DNA from: Aureitalea sp. L0-47
GTDB lineage: Bacteria > Bacteroidota > Bacteroidia > Flavobacteriales > Flavobacteriaceae
Reading direction: 5' to 3'
DNA: 64,000 bases
Assembly (NCBI RefSeq): GCF_026126405.1
Contig: NZ_JAFMTQ010000011.1
Span: forward strand, 1 to 64,000
Positions within the stretch are counted from its first letter, which is position 1; each line of letters starts with the position of its first letter. A program made the position numbers and the translations under genes. This document shows positions 50,761-58,919 of the stretch, piece after piece. Under the pieces are notes generated by a model, which was not told where the DNA came from, made no database searches, and saw only the letters and a list, made by a program, of their open reading frames with translations.

Positions 50761-51411
50761 TCAGATTTTTCCAAGTTTGTGCAATACAAACAGTAGAACT
50801 ATTGGTATTGCTAATATCGCCACGATCCATAAACTGGTTTCCAGCAGCGAAGGTGCGAAGGCGATTGTAAGCACATATCCGGCGATCGCTCCGCCAAAAT
50901 GTGCGTCGTGACCTATATTACCTAATCTTGATCGCATACCGTAAATTGAATACAACAAATATGCCAGACCAAATACCCAGGCTGGGAATTGAACAGGAAT
51001 AAAAAAGAAGCCTAAACGCATATCCGGGTAGAACAAAATAGCAGAATACAATATCCCCATGACCGCTCCACTGGCACCAACCGCGCTATAGTGAAACTCG
51101 TTCTTGTGAAAATAAAAGGACAAAAGATTACCGACCAGTAAACTGGCGAGATAGATCAAAACGAACTTGGTCACACCTACAGAACCTATCACCACATTGG
51201 CAAAGAAGTATAGCGTAAGCATGTTGAAAAGCAAGTGGGAATAGTCTACATGTAGAAACCCGGAAGAGAACATCCGGATCTGTTCTCCCCTCCTTATGCC
51301 CGCAATGTTGAATTTATACTTCTCGAAAAAAGAAAAATCGCTAAATCCTTTAAGAGATATCAGAACGTTTACCGCAATAATGGCAATAGTTGCGGGATGT
51401 ATGTTTTGCAT
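50761..51411 (-). CDS. Rhomboid family intramembrane serine protease
   Basis: A 216-residue, six-helix membrane protease, taking the ATG at 51411 (MQNIHPATIAIIAVNVLISL) rather than one 12 codons earlier that would add soluble sequence and overlap the divergent gene. The catalytic serine lies in GASGAVMG and the histidine in HDAHFGGAIAGY; SSGFLHVDYSHLLFNML is the conserved second-helix segment. Substrates unknown. It is divergent from the LpxL-like gene and precedes the SIMPL gene by 13 nt. Confidence 0.93.
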   Translation of the reverse strand: MQNIHPATIAIIAVNVLISLKGFSDFSFFEKYKFNIAGIRRGEQIRMFSSGFLHVDYSHLLFNMLTLYFFANVVIGSVGVTKFVLIYLASLLVGNLLSFYFHKNEFHYSAVGASGAVMGILYSAILFYPDMRLGFFFIPVQFPAWVFGLAYLLYSIYGMRSRLGNIGHDAHFGGAIAGYVLTIAFAPSLLETSLWIVAILAIPIVLLFVLHKLGKI

Positions 51412-51457
51412 ATTGACTAATGAAATCGATTCGTACTTACAATGCAATAAATTTAGT

Positions 51458-51465
51458 TAGTTTTG
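51458..51465 (+). promoter_or_regulatory. -7 box of the LpxL-like gene
   Basis: TAGTTTTG fits TANNTTTG and lies 14 nt before the ATG at 51480. That supports this start over the in-frame ATG at 51420, which would lie upstream of the box. Confidence 0.5.
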
Positions 51466-51479
51466 CGCTAAATATACCT

Positions 51480-52349
51480 ATGCATCAACTGGTTTATCTG
51501 TTAGTATACCCAATTCTTTGGTTCACATCGCTGCTACCAATGCGACTGTTGTATATAAAATCGGATATTCTGGCTTTTATTGTCTATCGCATTGTAGGTT
51601 ATCGAAAAAAGGTGGTGCTGGACAACCTGCAACTGGTATTCCCGGAGAAATCAGAACAAGAACGAAAGAAGATCGCAAGGAAGTTCTACACACATTTATG
51701 CGATATTATCTTCGAAACCATAAAGTATCTCACTATTTCTGAAAAAGAAGCTAGGAAACGCTTCAAGTATATTAACCTGGATCTTATTGAAGATTTATAT
51801 GCAAAAAACAGAAGCGTATTATTGCTCTGCGGACATTATTCCAGCTGGGAATGGAGTGGTATTTTGAAAAACCAGATACAGTACAAAGGACTTGGGGTAT
51901 ACAAGAGATTACAGAACAAAGCAGCAGACAGGCTCATCCGAAAGATTCGCGGACGCTTTGATGCCGAGATCGTTTCCAATCGAAAGATCTACGGAAAACT
52001 GTATCGCTTGTCCAAAGAAAACGTTCTAACCTTAACTTTAGTCCTGGCCGATCAGACTCCGAAACCCGGTGCATTCAAACACAGGGATACCTTTATGGGT
52101 ATCGATGTTCCTGTTTTTACCGGTTCCGAAGAAATTGCTAAAAAACTGGACTTTGCTTCGGTTTACCTAAAAGTAGTGAAGGTGAAAAGAGGATTTTACG
52201 AAGCATCTTTTGTACTCTTAGCTGAAGATCCAACCAAATATCCTGATTATACCATCACGCGTGCGTTCCTGGATGAGATCGAAAAACAGATACATTCCGC
52301 TCCGGAAAATTATCTATGGTCTCACAAACGATGGAAACTTCGAAATTAG
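51480..52349 (+). CDS. Lipid A acyltransferase, LpxL/HtrB-like
   Basis: A 289-residue inner-membrane lysophospholipid-type acyltransferase. One N-terminal anchor (MHQLVYLLVYPILWFTSLLP) precedes the acyltransferase domain. The catalytic HX4E motif is GHYSSWEWSG, and VLADQTPKPGA and LWSHKRWKLRN are conserved in LpxL homologues. It is expected to add a secondary acyl chain to lipid A. The start at 51480 is chosen from the anchor position and the -7 box. Its TAG overlaps the stop of the convergent aminotransferase gene. Confidence 0.9.
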   Translation: MHQLVYLLVYPILWFTSLLPMRLLYIKSDILAFIVYRIVGYRKKVVLDNLQLVFPEKSEQERKKIARKFYTHLCDIIFETIKYLTISEKEARKRFKYINLDLIEDLYAKNRSVLLLCGHYSSWEWSGILKNQIQYKGLGVYKRLQNKAADRLIRKIRGRFDAEIVSNRKIYGKLYRLSKENVLTLTLVLADQTPKPGAFKHRDTFMGIDVPVFTGSEEIAKKLDFASVYLKVVKVKRGFYEASFVLLAEDPTKYPDYTITRAFLDEIEKQIHSAPENYLWSHKRWKLRN

Positions 52350-53836
52350 AGGTCGAACCAATCGGTGCTTAAGGGAGAATAAGGCTTTTTTGCTTCATCC
52401 TTATGTGTAAACCTTCCTTCGTGAAATTCGTAGTCCTTCGCCCATTCCACACAATTTTTAGCTAATTCGATCAAGCTATCACAAACGTACTTGATCTCCT
52501 CGTTTGAAGTTGTAGGGTGTATAGAAAACCGCACCCAGCCCGGCTTCATTAGCAAGTTGCCTTGCGTCATAGTGTAGATGATCTTGTCTGATTCGTCATG
52601 ATCGATACCCAGCAAATAATGACCGTAGGTTCCGGCACAGCTGCACCCTCCCCTGGTTTGAATACCGTAGCGGTCGTTCAACATTTTAACGATCAGATCG
52701 TGATGCATCTCACCAATAAGGATTGAGATCACCCCTAATCGTTCTCGGTGCTCCCCGGCAAGTATGGTAATATTAGAAGCTTCCGATAATCTGGTAAACA
52801 CATAATCCAAAAGCTCCTCTTCGCGCTTAAGGATATTCTCAACGCCCATTTTTTCCTTTAAACGAATTGCTAAAGACGTTTTTATTACTTGTAAAAATCC
52901 GGGAGTACCTCCATCTTCCCGTTCTTCAATATTCTCTATGTATTTGTGCGTTCCCCAGGGCGTGGTCCAGTCTACCGTACCTCCTCCGGGACAATCAGGA
53001 ACCAGGTTGTTGTAAAGTTTCTTGTTGAAGATCAATACTCCGCTGGAACCCGGCCCGCCTAGAAATTTATGCGGAGACAAGAATATGGCATCAAGCGATT
53101 CCTTTGGATCTTCAGGATGCATGTCGATATCGATATAGGGTGCCGAACAGGCAAAATCCACAAAGCACAAACCGTTGTGTTCATGCATCATTTTCGCTAC
53201 CTGGTGATAAGGCGTTTTTATTCCCGTCACATTGGAACAGCTGGTGACGGAAGCGATCTTTATTTCCCTTGATTTGTATTTCTCAAGCAGCACTTCCAGG
53301 TTTTCCATGCAAAACAAGCCAGTCTCGTTACACGGAATCACTTCAACCGTAGCGATGGTCTCCAGCCATGAGGTCTGATTACTATGATGCTCCATGTGGG
53401 ACACGAACACCACCGGACGGTCTTCTTCTTTAATGGTAAGTTGATCCTTAACCTGCTCTGGTATCTTGAGGCCCAGGATTCGTTGAAATTTATTTACGGC
53501 CCCGGTCATGCCCGTCCCGGTTGTAATAAGAATATCATCCTCCCCTGCATTCACATGCTTTTTTATTATATCCCTTGCATGGTGGTAGGCATGTGTCATC
53601 GTAGTACCGGTAACTGCAGTTTCAGTATGGGTATTGGCTACATAAGGCCCGAAGGTATACAACAACTTATCTTCAATAGGCTTGTACAACCTGCCGCTGG
53701 CGGTCCAGTCGGTATATACAATCTTCTTTGTGCCGTAAGGTGATTCAAAAGTTTGATCTAATCCCAGGATATTACTTCGGAAGGGTGCAAAGTACGCCTC
53801 CAGTTCTGAAGATATTATTTCCTTTTCTTTAAGCAT
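52346..53836 (-). CDS. Class V (SufS/CsdA-like) PLP aminotransferase
   Basis: A 496-residue PLP enzyme. The cofactor lysine is in LSPHKFLGGPGSSGVL, with HMEHHSNQTSWLE and VTSCSNVTGI as other class V segments. It is about 90 residues longer than SufS. Near the C-terminus RGGCSCAGTYGHYL has two closely spaced cysteines where SufS has its single catalytic Cys, so cysteine desulfurase or another lyase/transferase activity are both possible. No suf or isc genes are nearby. Single gene between LpxL and GlmM genes. Confidence 0.82.
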   Translation of the reverse strand: MLKEKEIISSELEAYFAPFRSNILGLDQTFESPYGTKKIVYTDWTASGRLYKPIEDKLLYTFGPYVANTHTETAVTGTTMTHAYHHARDIIKKHVNAGEDDILITTGTGMTGAVNKFQRILGLKIPEQVKDQLTIKEEDRPVVFVSHMEHHSNQTSWLETIATVEVIPCNETGLFCMENLEVLLEKYKSREIKIASVTSCSNVTGIKTPYHQVAKMMHEHNGLCFVDFACSAPYIDIDMHPEDPKESLDAIFLSPHKFLGGPGSSGVLIFNKKLYNNLVPDCPGGGTVDWTTPWGTHKYIENIEEREDGGTPGFLQVIKTSLAIRLKEKMGVENILKREEELLDYVFTRLSEASNITILAGEHRERLGVISILIGEMHHDLIVKMLNDRYGIQTRGGCSCAGTYGHYLLGIDHDESDKIIYTMTQGNLLMKPGWVRFSIHPTTSNEEIKYVCDSLIELAKNCVEWAKDYEFHEGRFTHKDEAKKPYSPLSTDWFDL

Positions 53837-53867
53837 TTCGGTCTGATTGCTATAAATGTAACAAATC

Positions 53868-55256
53868 TTATCGATTCGCCACTTCCTGTATTTCGGCTAT
53901 AAAGGTATCGGCTATGGTATCGGCGATCTCCTGTGACTGGGCCTCACAGTAGATCCTGATAATAGGTTCGGTATTGGATTTACGGAGATGCACCCAGTAT
54001 TCAGGGAAGTCGATCTTCACCCCATCTATAGTATTGATCTCTTCGGAAGCGTATCGTGATTCCATTTCAGACAAAATCGCATCAACATCCAGTTCCGGAG
54101 TCAATTGAATCTTCTTCTTACTACTGAAATAAGCCGGATATGTCTTCCGAAGTTCACTTACCGTGCAATTTAATTCTGCCAGGTGACTAAGGAACAAAGC
54201 GATCCCTACAAGGCTGTCACGGCCGTAATGCAGATCGGGATAGATCACCCCTCCATTGCCTTCACCTCCAATCACAGCATTGGTGTCCTTCATCATTCGA
54301 ACTACATTTACTTCTCCAACCGCACTAGCTGTGTAGGTGCCTCCGTGTTTATTTGTAATATCTCTTAAAGCACGAGATGAAGACATATTTGAAACTGTAT
54401 TGCCGGGAGTCCTGCTAAGGACATAGTCCGCAACTGCAACTAGTGTATATTCCTCACCGAACATCTCGCCTTTTTCATCGATAAATGCCAGTCGATCTAC
54501 ATCTGGATCCACTACAATGCCGAAGTCGGCGTTCTCGTCTAGCACCTTCTCCATAAGATCTCCGAGGTGTTCTTTTAGCGGTTCCGGGTTGTGAGGAAAA
54601 TGACCTGTTGGTTCACAATACAACTTAACCGGATGCACCCCTAGTCGCTCCAGTAATAATGGAACAGCGATTCCTCCTGTTGAATTCACTCCGTCAACAA
54701 CCACCCGAAAATTCGCTTTTTTAATAGCTTCGGTGTTTACTAGAGGTAATGCAATTATTTCGTCGATATGAATATCGATATAGGCTTCATTCTTTGTGAT
54801 TCTTCCTAAATCATCAACTTCAGCAAAAACAACCTCTCCTGAAGATGCCAGGTCAAGGATCTCTTGACCCGCTTCAGCATTGAGGAATTCGCCGTTCATA
54901 TCGAGCAATTTAAGTGCGTTCCACTGTTTCGGATTATGACTGGCAGTTAGAATTATCCCGCCATCCGCATGTTCCAGTGGTACAGCTACCTCAACCGTTG
55001 GTGTAGTCGATAAACCAAGGTCAATAACATGAATTCCAAGACCAACAAGAGTGTTCATAACCAGTTCCTGGATCATCGCCCCTGAGATACGGGCATCACG
55101 TCCCACTACCACCCGGTAATTCTCTTTATTTCGTTGTTTCTTTATATAGGTTCCGTAGGCCGCCGCAAAGGCTACGGCATCGATCGGTGTAAGGTTTTCT
55201 CCTTGCTTACCGCCTATGGTTCCTCGTATTCCCGATATGGATTTGATTAGGGTCAT
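53868..55256 (-). CDS. glmM: Phosphoglucosamine mutase
   Basis: A 462-residue alpha-D-phosphohexomutase. The phosphoserine loop is ILTASHNPKQWNALKLL, metal binding is VDPDVDRLAF, sugar recognition is GEGNGGVIYPDLHYGRD, and phosphate binding is RKSNTEPIIRIY. This set fits GlmM, which converts GlcN-6-P to GlcN-1-P for UDP-GlcNAc, the precursor of peptidoglycan, lipid A and the PglF substrate encoded elsewhere in the window. Phosphomannomutase activity cannot be fully excluded. A -7 box lies upstream at 55275-55282. Confidence 0.9.
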   Translation of the reverse strand: MTLIKSISGIRGTIGGKQGENLTPIDAVAFAAAYGTYIKKQRNKENYRVVVGRDARISGAMIQELVMNTLVGLGIHVIDLGLSTTPTVEVAVPLEHADGGIILTASHNPKQWNALKLLDMNGEFLNAEAGQEILDLASSGEVVFAEVDDLGRITKNEAYIDIHIDEIIALPLVNTEAIKKANFRVVVDGVNSTGGIAVPLLLERLGVHPVKLYCEPTGHFPHNPEPLKEHLGDLMEKVLDENADFGIVVDPDVDRLAFIDEKGEMFGEEYTLVAVADYVLSRTPGNTVSNMSSSRALRDITNKHGGTYTASAVGEVNVVRMMKDTNAVIGGEGNGGVIYPDLHYGRDSLVGIALFLSHLAELNCTVSELRKTYPAYFSSKKKIQLTPELDVDAILSEMESRYASEEINTIDGVKIDFPEYWVHLRKSNTEPIIRIYCEAQSQEIADTIADTFIAEIQEVANR

Positions 55257-55274
55257 CCTTTTGAAAATTTGTCA

Positions 55275-55282
55275 CAAAGATA
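55275..55282 (-). promoter_or_regulatory. -7 box of glmM
   Basis: Minus-strand TATCTTTG fits TANNTTTG, 18 nt before the ATG at 55256. No TTG at good spacing. Confidence 0.45.
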
Positions 55283-55327
55283 CTTTTTATACCGTATAAT
55301 CGTCTTAGGTTTTTGTAAATTGTCGGA

Positions 55328-55912
55328 ATGAATTTCCTGGCCCATATATACCTTTCGGGAGATGATGAAGGGATCATATTAGGCAACTTCATGGCCGATA
55401 GCATAAAAGGCAAGAAGTACCTGAAATATCCACCCGATATTCAGAAGGGTATTCTGCTACACAGAGCTATCGATAGCTATACGGATGCCCATCCGTTGGT
55501 TCGTCAAAGCGCCAGGCGACTTCGTGAAAACTATCGCCACTACAGCGGTGTCATTGTGGACATTCTTTACGATCATTTCCTGGCAAAGAACTGGAATTTC
55601 TACCACGAGCAGCCCTTGACCGATTTTGTGGATGACTTCTACTGCCTTTTGCGGGACAATTTTGAATTGTTGCCTATTCGGGTAAAGCGTATGATGCCAT
55701 ATATGATCGCCGACAATTGGCTTGTGAGCTATGCTAGCATCAAAGGAATTAGTAAGATTCTTTCGCAAATGAATGTCCGCACCCAAAATAAGTCAAGAAT
55801 GAACTTCGCCGTAGTGGAACTCGAAGAATATTACGATGAATTTGAAGAAGAATTCACTAACTTTTTTGCAGATCTTATCGCCTATTCCCAAAACAAACTG
55901 AAAGAACTATGA
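55328..55912 (+). CDS. Acyl carrier protein phosphodiesterase-like (AcpH) protein
   Basis: A 194-residue HD-like hydrolase of the AcpH/DUF479 family, which removes phosphopantetheine from acyl carrier protein in E. coli. The N-terminus MNFLAHIYLSGDDEGIILGN and FMADSIKG, with LLHRAIDSYTDAHP and IVDILYDHFLAKNW, carry the conserved His and Asp metal ligands. Homologues in Bacteroidota are often labelled only as hypothetical or ACP phosphodiesterase. Its TGA overlaps the ATG of the next gene by 4 nt. Confidence 0.88.
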   Translation: MNFLAHIYLSGDDEGIILGNFMADSIKGKKYLKYPPDIQKGILLHRAIDSYTDAHPLVRQSARRLRENYRHYSGVIVDILYDHFLAKNWNFYHEQPLTDFVDDFYCLLRDNFELLPIRVKRMMPYMIADNWLVSYASIKGISKILSQMNVRTQNKSRMNFAVVELEEYYDEFEEEFTNFFADLIAYSQNKLKEL

Positions 55913-57609
55913 AGCGGTTACTGCTCTTACTCTTTATACTCACCCTGATAAGCTGTAAAACCGAAACCGAAAAACCACGGCAGGAGTTGCCGGTTCAGGG
56001 TTTGGTTGTTGAAAATGCGATGGTAGTATCGGCACGGGAAGAGGCTTCACGTATCGGTATTGAGATCATGCAAAAAGGAGGTAATGCGTACGACGCTTCG
56101 GTGGCTGTCCAACTTGCCCTTGCTGTGAGCTATCCGTACGCAGGAAACCTGGGAGGTGGCGGATTCATGGTGTATAGAACTCAGTACGGTGAACTGGGAA
56201 GTTTTGATTTCAGGGAGAAAGCGCCATTAGCAGCAACACGTGATATGTATCTGGACGAGAACGGTGTTTTTCTGAAGGATCTCAGTAAGAAAGGAGGCCT
56301 TGCGGTGGGCGTTCCAGGGACTATTTCAGGACTATTTGCCATTCAGGACAAGCTGGGTATCTTGCCTATGGAGGAAATACTTCAACCTGTTATCGACCTT
56401 GCCAATAATGGCTTCGTGGTTACGAAAAAACAGGCAGAACGCTTTGAAAAGTACAAAGAAGAATTTGAAGCAGTTACTGGAGAACCCTTCCTGTTTACGG
56501 GTGATATTAAAGAAGGTGATATTCTAACCAATCCGGCACTGGGAAATACACTGAGCAGAATTTCGGAACACGGGATTTATGAATTCTACAAGGGAAAAAC
56601 AGCCGAGATATTAGTAGATTATATTCAGAAAAAAGGTGGGATAGTAACCATGGAAGACATGGCCATTTACGAAACCAAATGGCGGGAGCCCCTCGTTTTC
56701 AAGTATAAAGACCTGGATGTGATTTCGATGCCCCCTCCTTCAAGTGGTGGCGTTTGTCTGGGACAAAGTCTGAAAATGCTCGAACGGTTTCCACTAAAAG
56801 AATTCGGACACAATTCAGTGAAAGCTATCCAGGTGATCACCGAAGCAGAACGCAGGGCTTACGCGGACCGAAGCTACTACCTGGGTGATCCGGATTTCGT
56901 TGAAATACCCATAGATTCTTTACTTTCTGAAGGGCATCTGACCCAGCGAATGGAAGATTTTTCTTTCGATGCCGCTACCCCTTCAGAAAAAATAAAAACA
57001 GCTATCATCCATACCTACGAAAGTGATGAAACCACGCATTTCTCGATCGTAGATCAATTTGGGAATGCAGCTTCGCTTACCACCACCTTAAATTCAGCTT
57101 TCGGTTCAAAATTGTACGTAAAGGAACTCGGTTTTTTTCTGAACAACGAAATGGACGATTTTAGCGCTAAACCCGGGGAACCTAATATCTACGGGCTTAC
57201 GGGTGGAGAAGCAAACGCCATTGAACCCCAGAAACGAATGCTTAGCTCTATGACCCCTACCATCGTGGAAAAGGACGGGGAACTTTGGATGGTTGTTGGA
57301 ACCCCCGGGGGTGCGACCATCATTACTTCTGTACTACAGGCCATTCTGAATGTATACGAGTACGATATGCACATGCAGCAGGCAGTGAACGTGCCGCGCT
57401 TTCATCATCAATGGTTACCGGATGCCATCCGATATGAGAAAGGTAGGTTTCCGAAAGAGTTAATTCAGCAATTGGAGGCACTGGGATACCCGGAAAACAC
57501 AGACGTTGACCCTATCATTGGAAAAATTGACGCAATCCTGATACTCCCCGATGGTTCTATGGAGGGAGGAGCAGATCCACGAGGGGATGATAAGGCCATT
57601 GGCTATTAA
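55909..57609 (+). CDS. ggt: Gamma-glutamyltransferase
   Basis: A 566-residue secreted Ntn hydrolase, made as one chain and cleaved before the catalytic threonine in YESDETTHFSIVDQFGN. The signal peptide ends in a lipobox (LTLISC), so this version is probably a lipoprotein. Other signatures are GGNAYDASVAVQLALAVSYP, GNLGGGGFM and TPGGATIITSVLQ. It cleaves glutathione and other gamma-glutamyl compounds. It is coupled to the AcpH-like gene by a 4-nt overlap. Confidence 0.94.
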   Translation: MKRLLLLLFILTLISCKTETEKPRQELPVQGLVVENAMVVSAREEASRIGIEIMQKGGNAYDASVAVQLALAVSYPYAGNLGGGGFMVYRTQYGELGSFDFREKAPLAATRDMYLDENGVFLKDLSKKGGLAVGVPGTISGLFAIQDKLGILPMEEILQPVIDLANNGFVVTKKQAERFEKYKEEFEAVTGEPFLFTGDIKEGDILTNPALGNTLSRISEHGIYEFYKGKTAEILVDYIQKKGGIVTMEDMAIYETKWREPLVFKYKDLDVISMPPPSSGGVCLGQSLKMLERFPLKEFGHNSVKAIQVITEAERRAYADRSYYLGDPDFVEIPIDSLLSEGHLTQRMEDFSFDAATPSEKIKTAIIHTYESDETTHFSIVDQFGNAASLTTTLNSAFGSKLYVKELGFFLNNEMDDFSAKPGEPNIYGLTGGEANAIEPQKRMLSSMTPTIVEKDGELWMVVGTPGGATIITSVLQAILNVYEYDMHMQQAVNVPRFHHQWLPDAIRYEKGRFPKELIQQLEALGYPENTDVDPIIGKIDAILILPDGSMEGGADPRGDDKAIGY

Positions 57610-57699
57610 TGATTTGTAAGAAAAATCTTTCCGTTAATCGATTATACGAGCATCTTATCGAATTGTAGGTAAATTACTACATCTTGCCGATTAATTAGC

Positions 57700-57707
57700 T
57701 ATTTTTG
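57700..57707 (+). promoter_or_regulatory. -7 box upstream of the unknown membrane protein
   Basis: TATTTTTG fits TANNTTTG, about 126 nt before the ATG at 57833, which would leave a long leader. A TTG lies only 13 nt upstream, so the -33 element is doubtful. Confidence 0.35.
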
Positions 57708-57739
57708 ATATAGTTATTAACGTTACTAATTAACATCGC

Positions 57740-57809
57740 AAACTTCACGGAGTGGCGCGTATTTACTGCGTTTCACCCCACTAAATTATAGCGTTCTGCC
57801 CCCGCTATA
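57740..57809 (+). promoter_or_regulatory. Possible structured leader of the unknown membrane protein
   Basis: A 7-bp perfect stem TATAGCG (57787-57793) with CGCTATA (57803-57809) is preceded by an AGTGG...CCACT pairing around 57753-57783. Both lie in the 5' leader, just before the start codon of the next gene. No known riboswitch was recognised. Confidence 0.35.
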
Positions 57810-57832
57810 CCGCCCCATTGCGATTCTTATGT

Positions 57833-58846
57833 ATGAGAAAGCGATCTTTCTTTCGGGATTTGTATGCGGTTATTCCTCTTATTTTTAGCGGCCTGCTTTG
57901 TATTGCCTTAATTTTCCTGTTACAACAGAAGGTGATAGCGACCCCTGCATTTGTACAAACGCTCACCGATTTCTCAACGATCTTTATTAGTATTAGCGGT
58001 TTCCTTTCAGCAATTCTCATGGTGTATTTGGCCTGGTCTTCGGTGTCACTGAAGTCCACCAAAGAGCTGGTTATCGACAAACTGGCCCAGGTGACAGAAC
58101 AGATGCACTATTTCAGAAACATCATCGACATACTTTACCGATCCAAAATGTGGCTTCCCGGACTTAGGGAATACATAGACGATGAGTTTGAAGGACTTAA
58201 TTTCTTCGAGGTAAAGGAATTTTACAAAGGGAAGTCGAAACTGGCTATCGAATTCCTGCAGGAAAATCATAACTACCAGGATACTGAAAATCTATACCTT
58301 GAGATGAAGTCTCTGCTAATGACGAGTCCCAAAGACAAGAAGATCCCCGAGAACATTGCCTACCCAAAGGTATACGAACAGGGTATGGTTCAGAAATGGC
58401 TGGAGCACAAATGCGGTTCCGGATTGTGGTATTACTTCGGATATAAATACGGCGTTTTCAAAGAAGCTTTAGACTACAATGCTGTATTCGAACGTCACCA
58501 GGAAAAGGTGATGACCCTTGCAAATTCTATCGATAGCGAGTACTTTGAAGATTCTTCCTTCAACGAAGTGTTCTTCTCTAAACTGGGTGAATACATGACC
58601 AAAGAGGTAATCCCTAAACTCTTCCAGTTCCAGGATAAATCGAGCAGAAATGTCCCTGGTATGATGCGCTATCTCTACATTATCTTTCTGCTATTGGTCT
58701 TATTCGGACTCCTATTACCAATCCTCGTACTACTCTTCGAACTGCCGGTGATCGCTCTTATTGGAAGCTACGCCCTCGTTATCAGCACCATTTTCTTTAT
58801 CGCTACCACTTTCTACCAGTTTATTTTTAGGGATACGAATAGTTAA
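57833..58846 (+). CDS. Membrane protein of unknown function
   Basis: A 337-residue protein from the ATG at 57833; an in-frame TTG five codons earlier is less likely. Two N-terminal helices (AVIPLIFSGLLCIALIFLLQ and FIGISGFLSAILMVYLAW-like, residues about 10-70), a 200-residue soluble, aromatic and charged middle (FRNIIDILYRSKMWLPGLRE and WYYFGYKYGVFKEALDYNAV), then two C-terminal helices (about 270-330). This layout recalls membrane proteins with a cytosolic sensor/effector core, but no family was recognised. It is between ggt and uvrA with its own leader. Confidence 0.6.
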   Translation: MRKRSFFRDLYAVIPLIFSGLLCIALIFLLQQKVIATPAFVQTLTDFSTIFISISGFLSAILMVYLAWSSVSLKSTKELVIDKLAQVTEQMHYFRNIIDILYRSKMWLPGLREYIDDEFEGLNFFEVKEFYKGKSKLAIEFLQENHNYQDTENLYLEMKSLLMTSPKDKKIPENIAYPKVYEQGMVQKWLEHKCGSGLWYYFGYKYGVFKEALDYNAVFERHQEKVMTLANSIDSEYFEDSSFNEVFFSKLGEYMTKEVIPKLFQFQDKSSRNVPGMMRYLYIIFLLLVLFGLLLPILVLLFELPVIALIGSYALVISTIFFIATTFYQFIFRDTNS

Positions 58847-58905
58847 TTCCTGATTTTAACTATTTATTGATTCCCTTGATTCTTCTGATTTCCGTTCTAT
58901 TTAAG

Positions 58906-58913
58906 TACTTTTG
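58906..58913 (+). promoter_or_regulatory. uvrA -7 box almost abutting the start codon
   Basis: TACTTTTG fits TANNTTTG and is followed by 6 nt before the ATG at 58920, the same spacing as at mnmE. The TTG within the box is in frame but would not be transcribed. Confidence 0.6.
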
Positions 58914-58919
58914 CAAATT

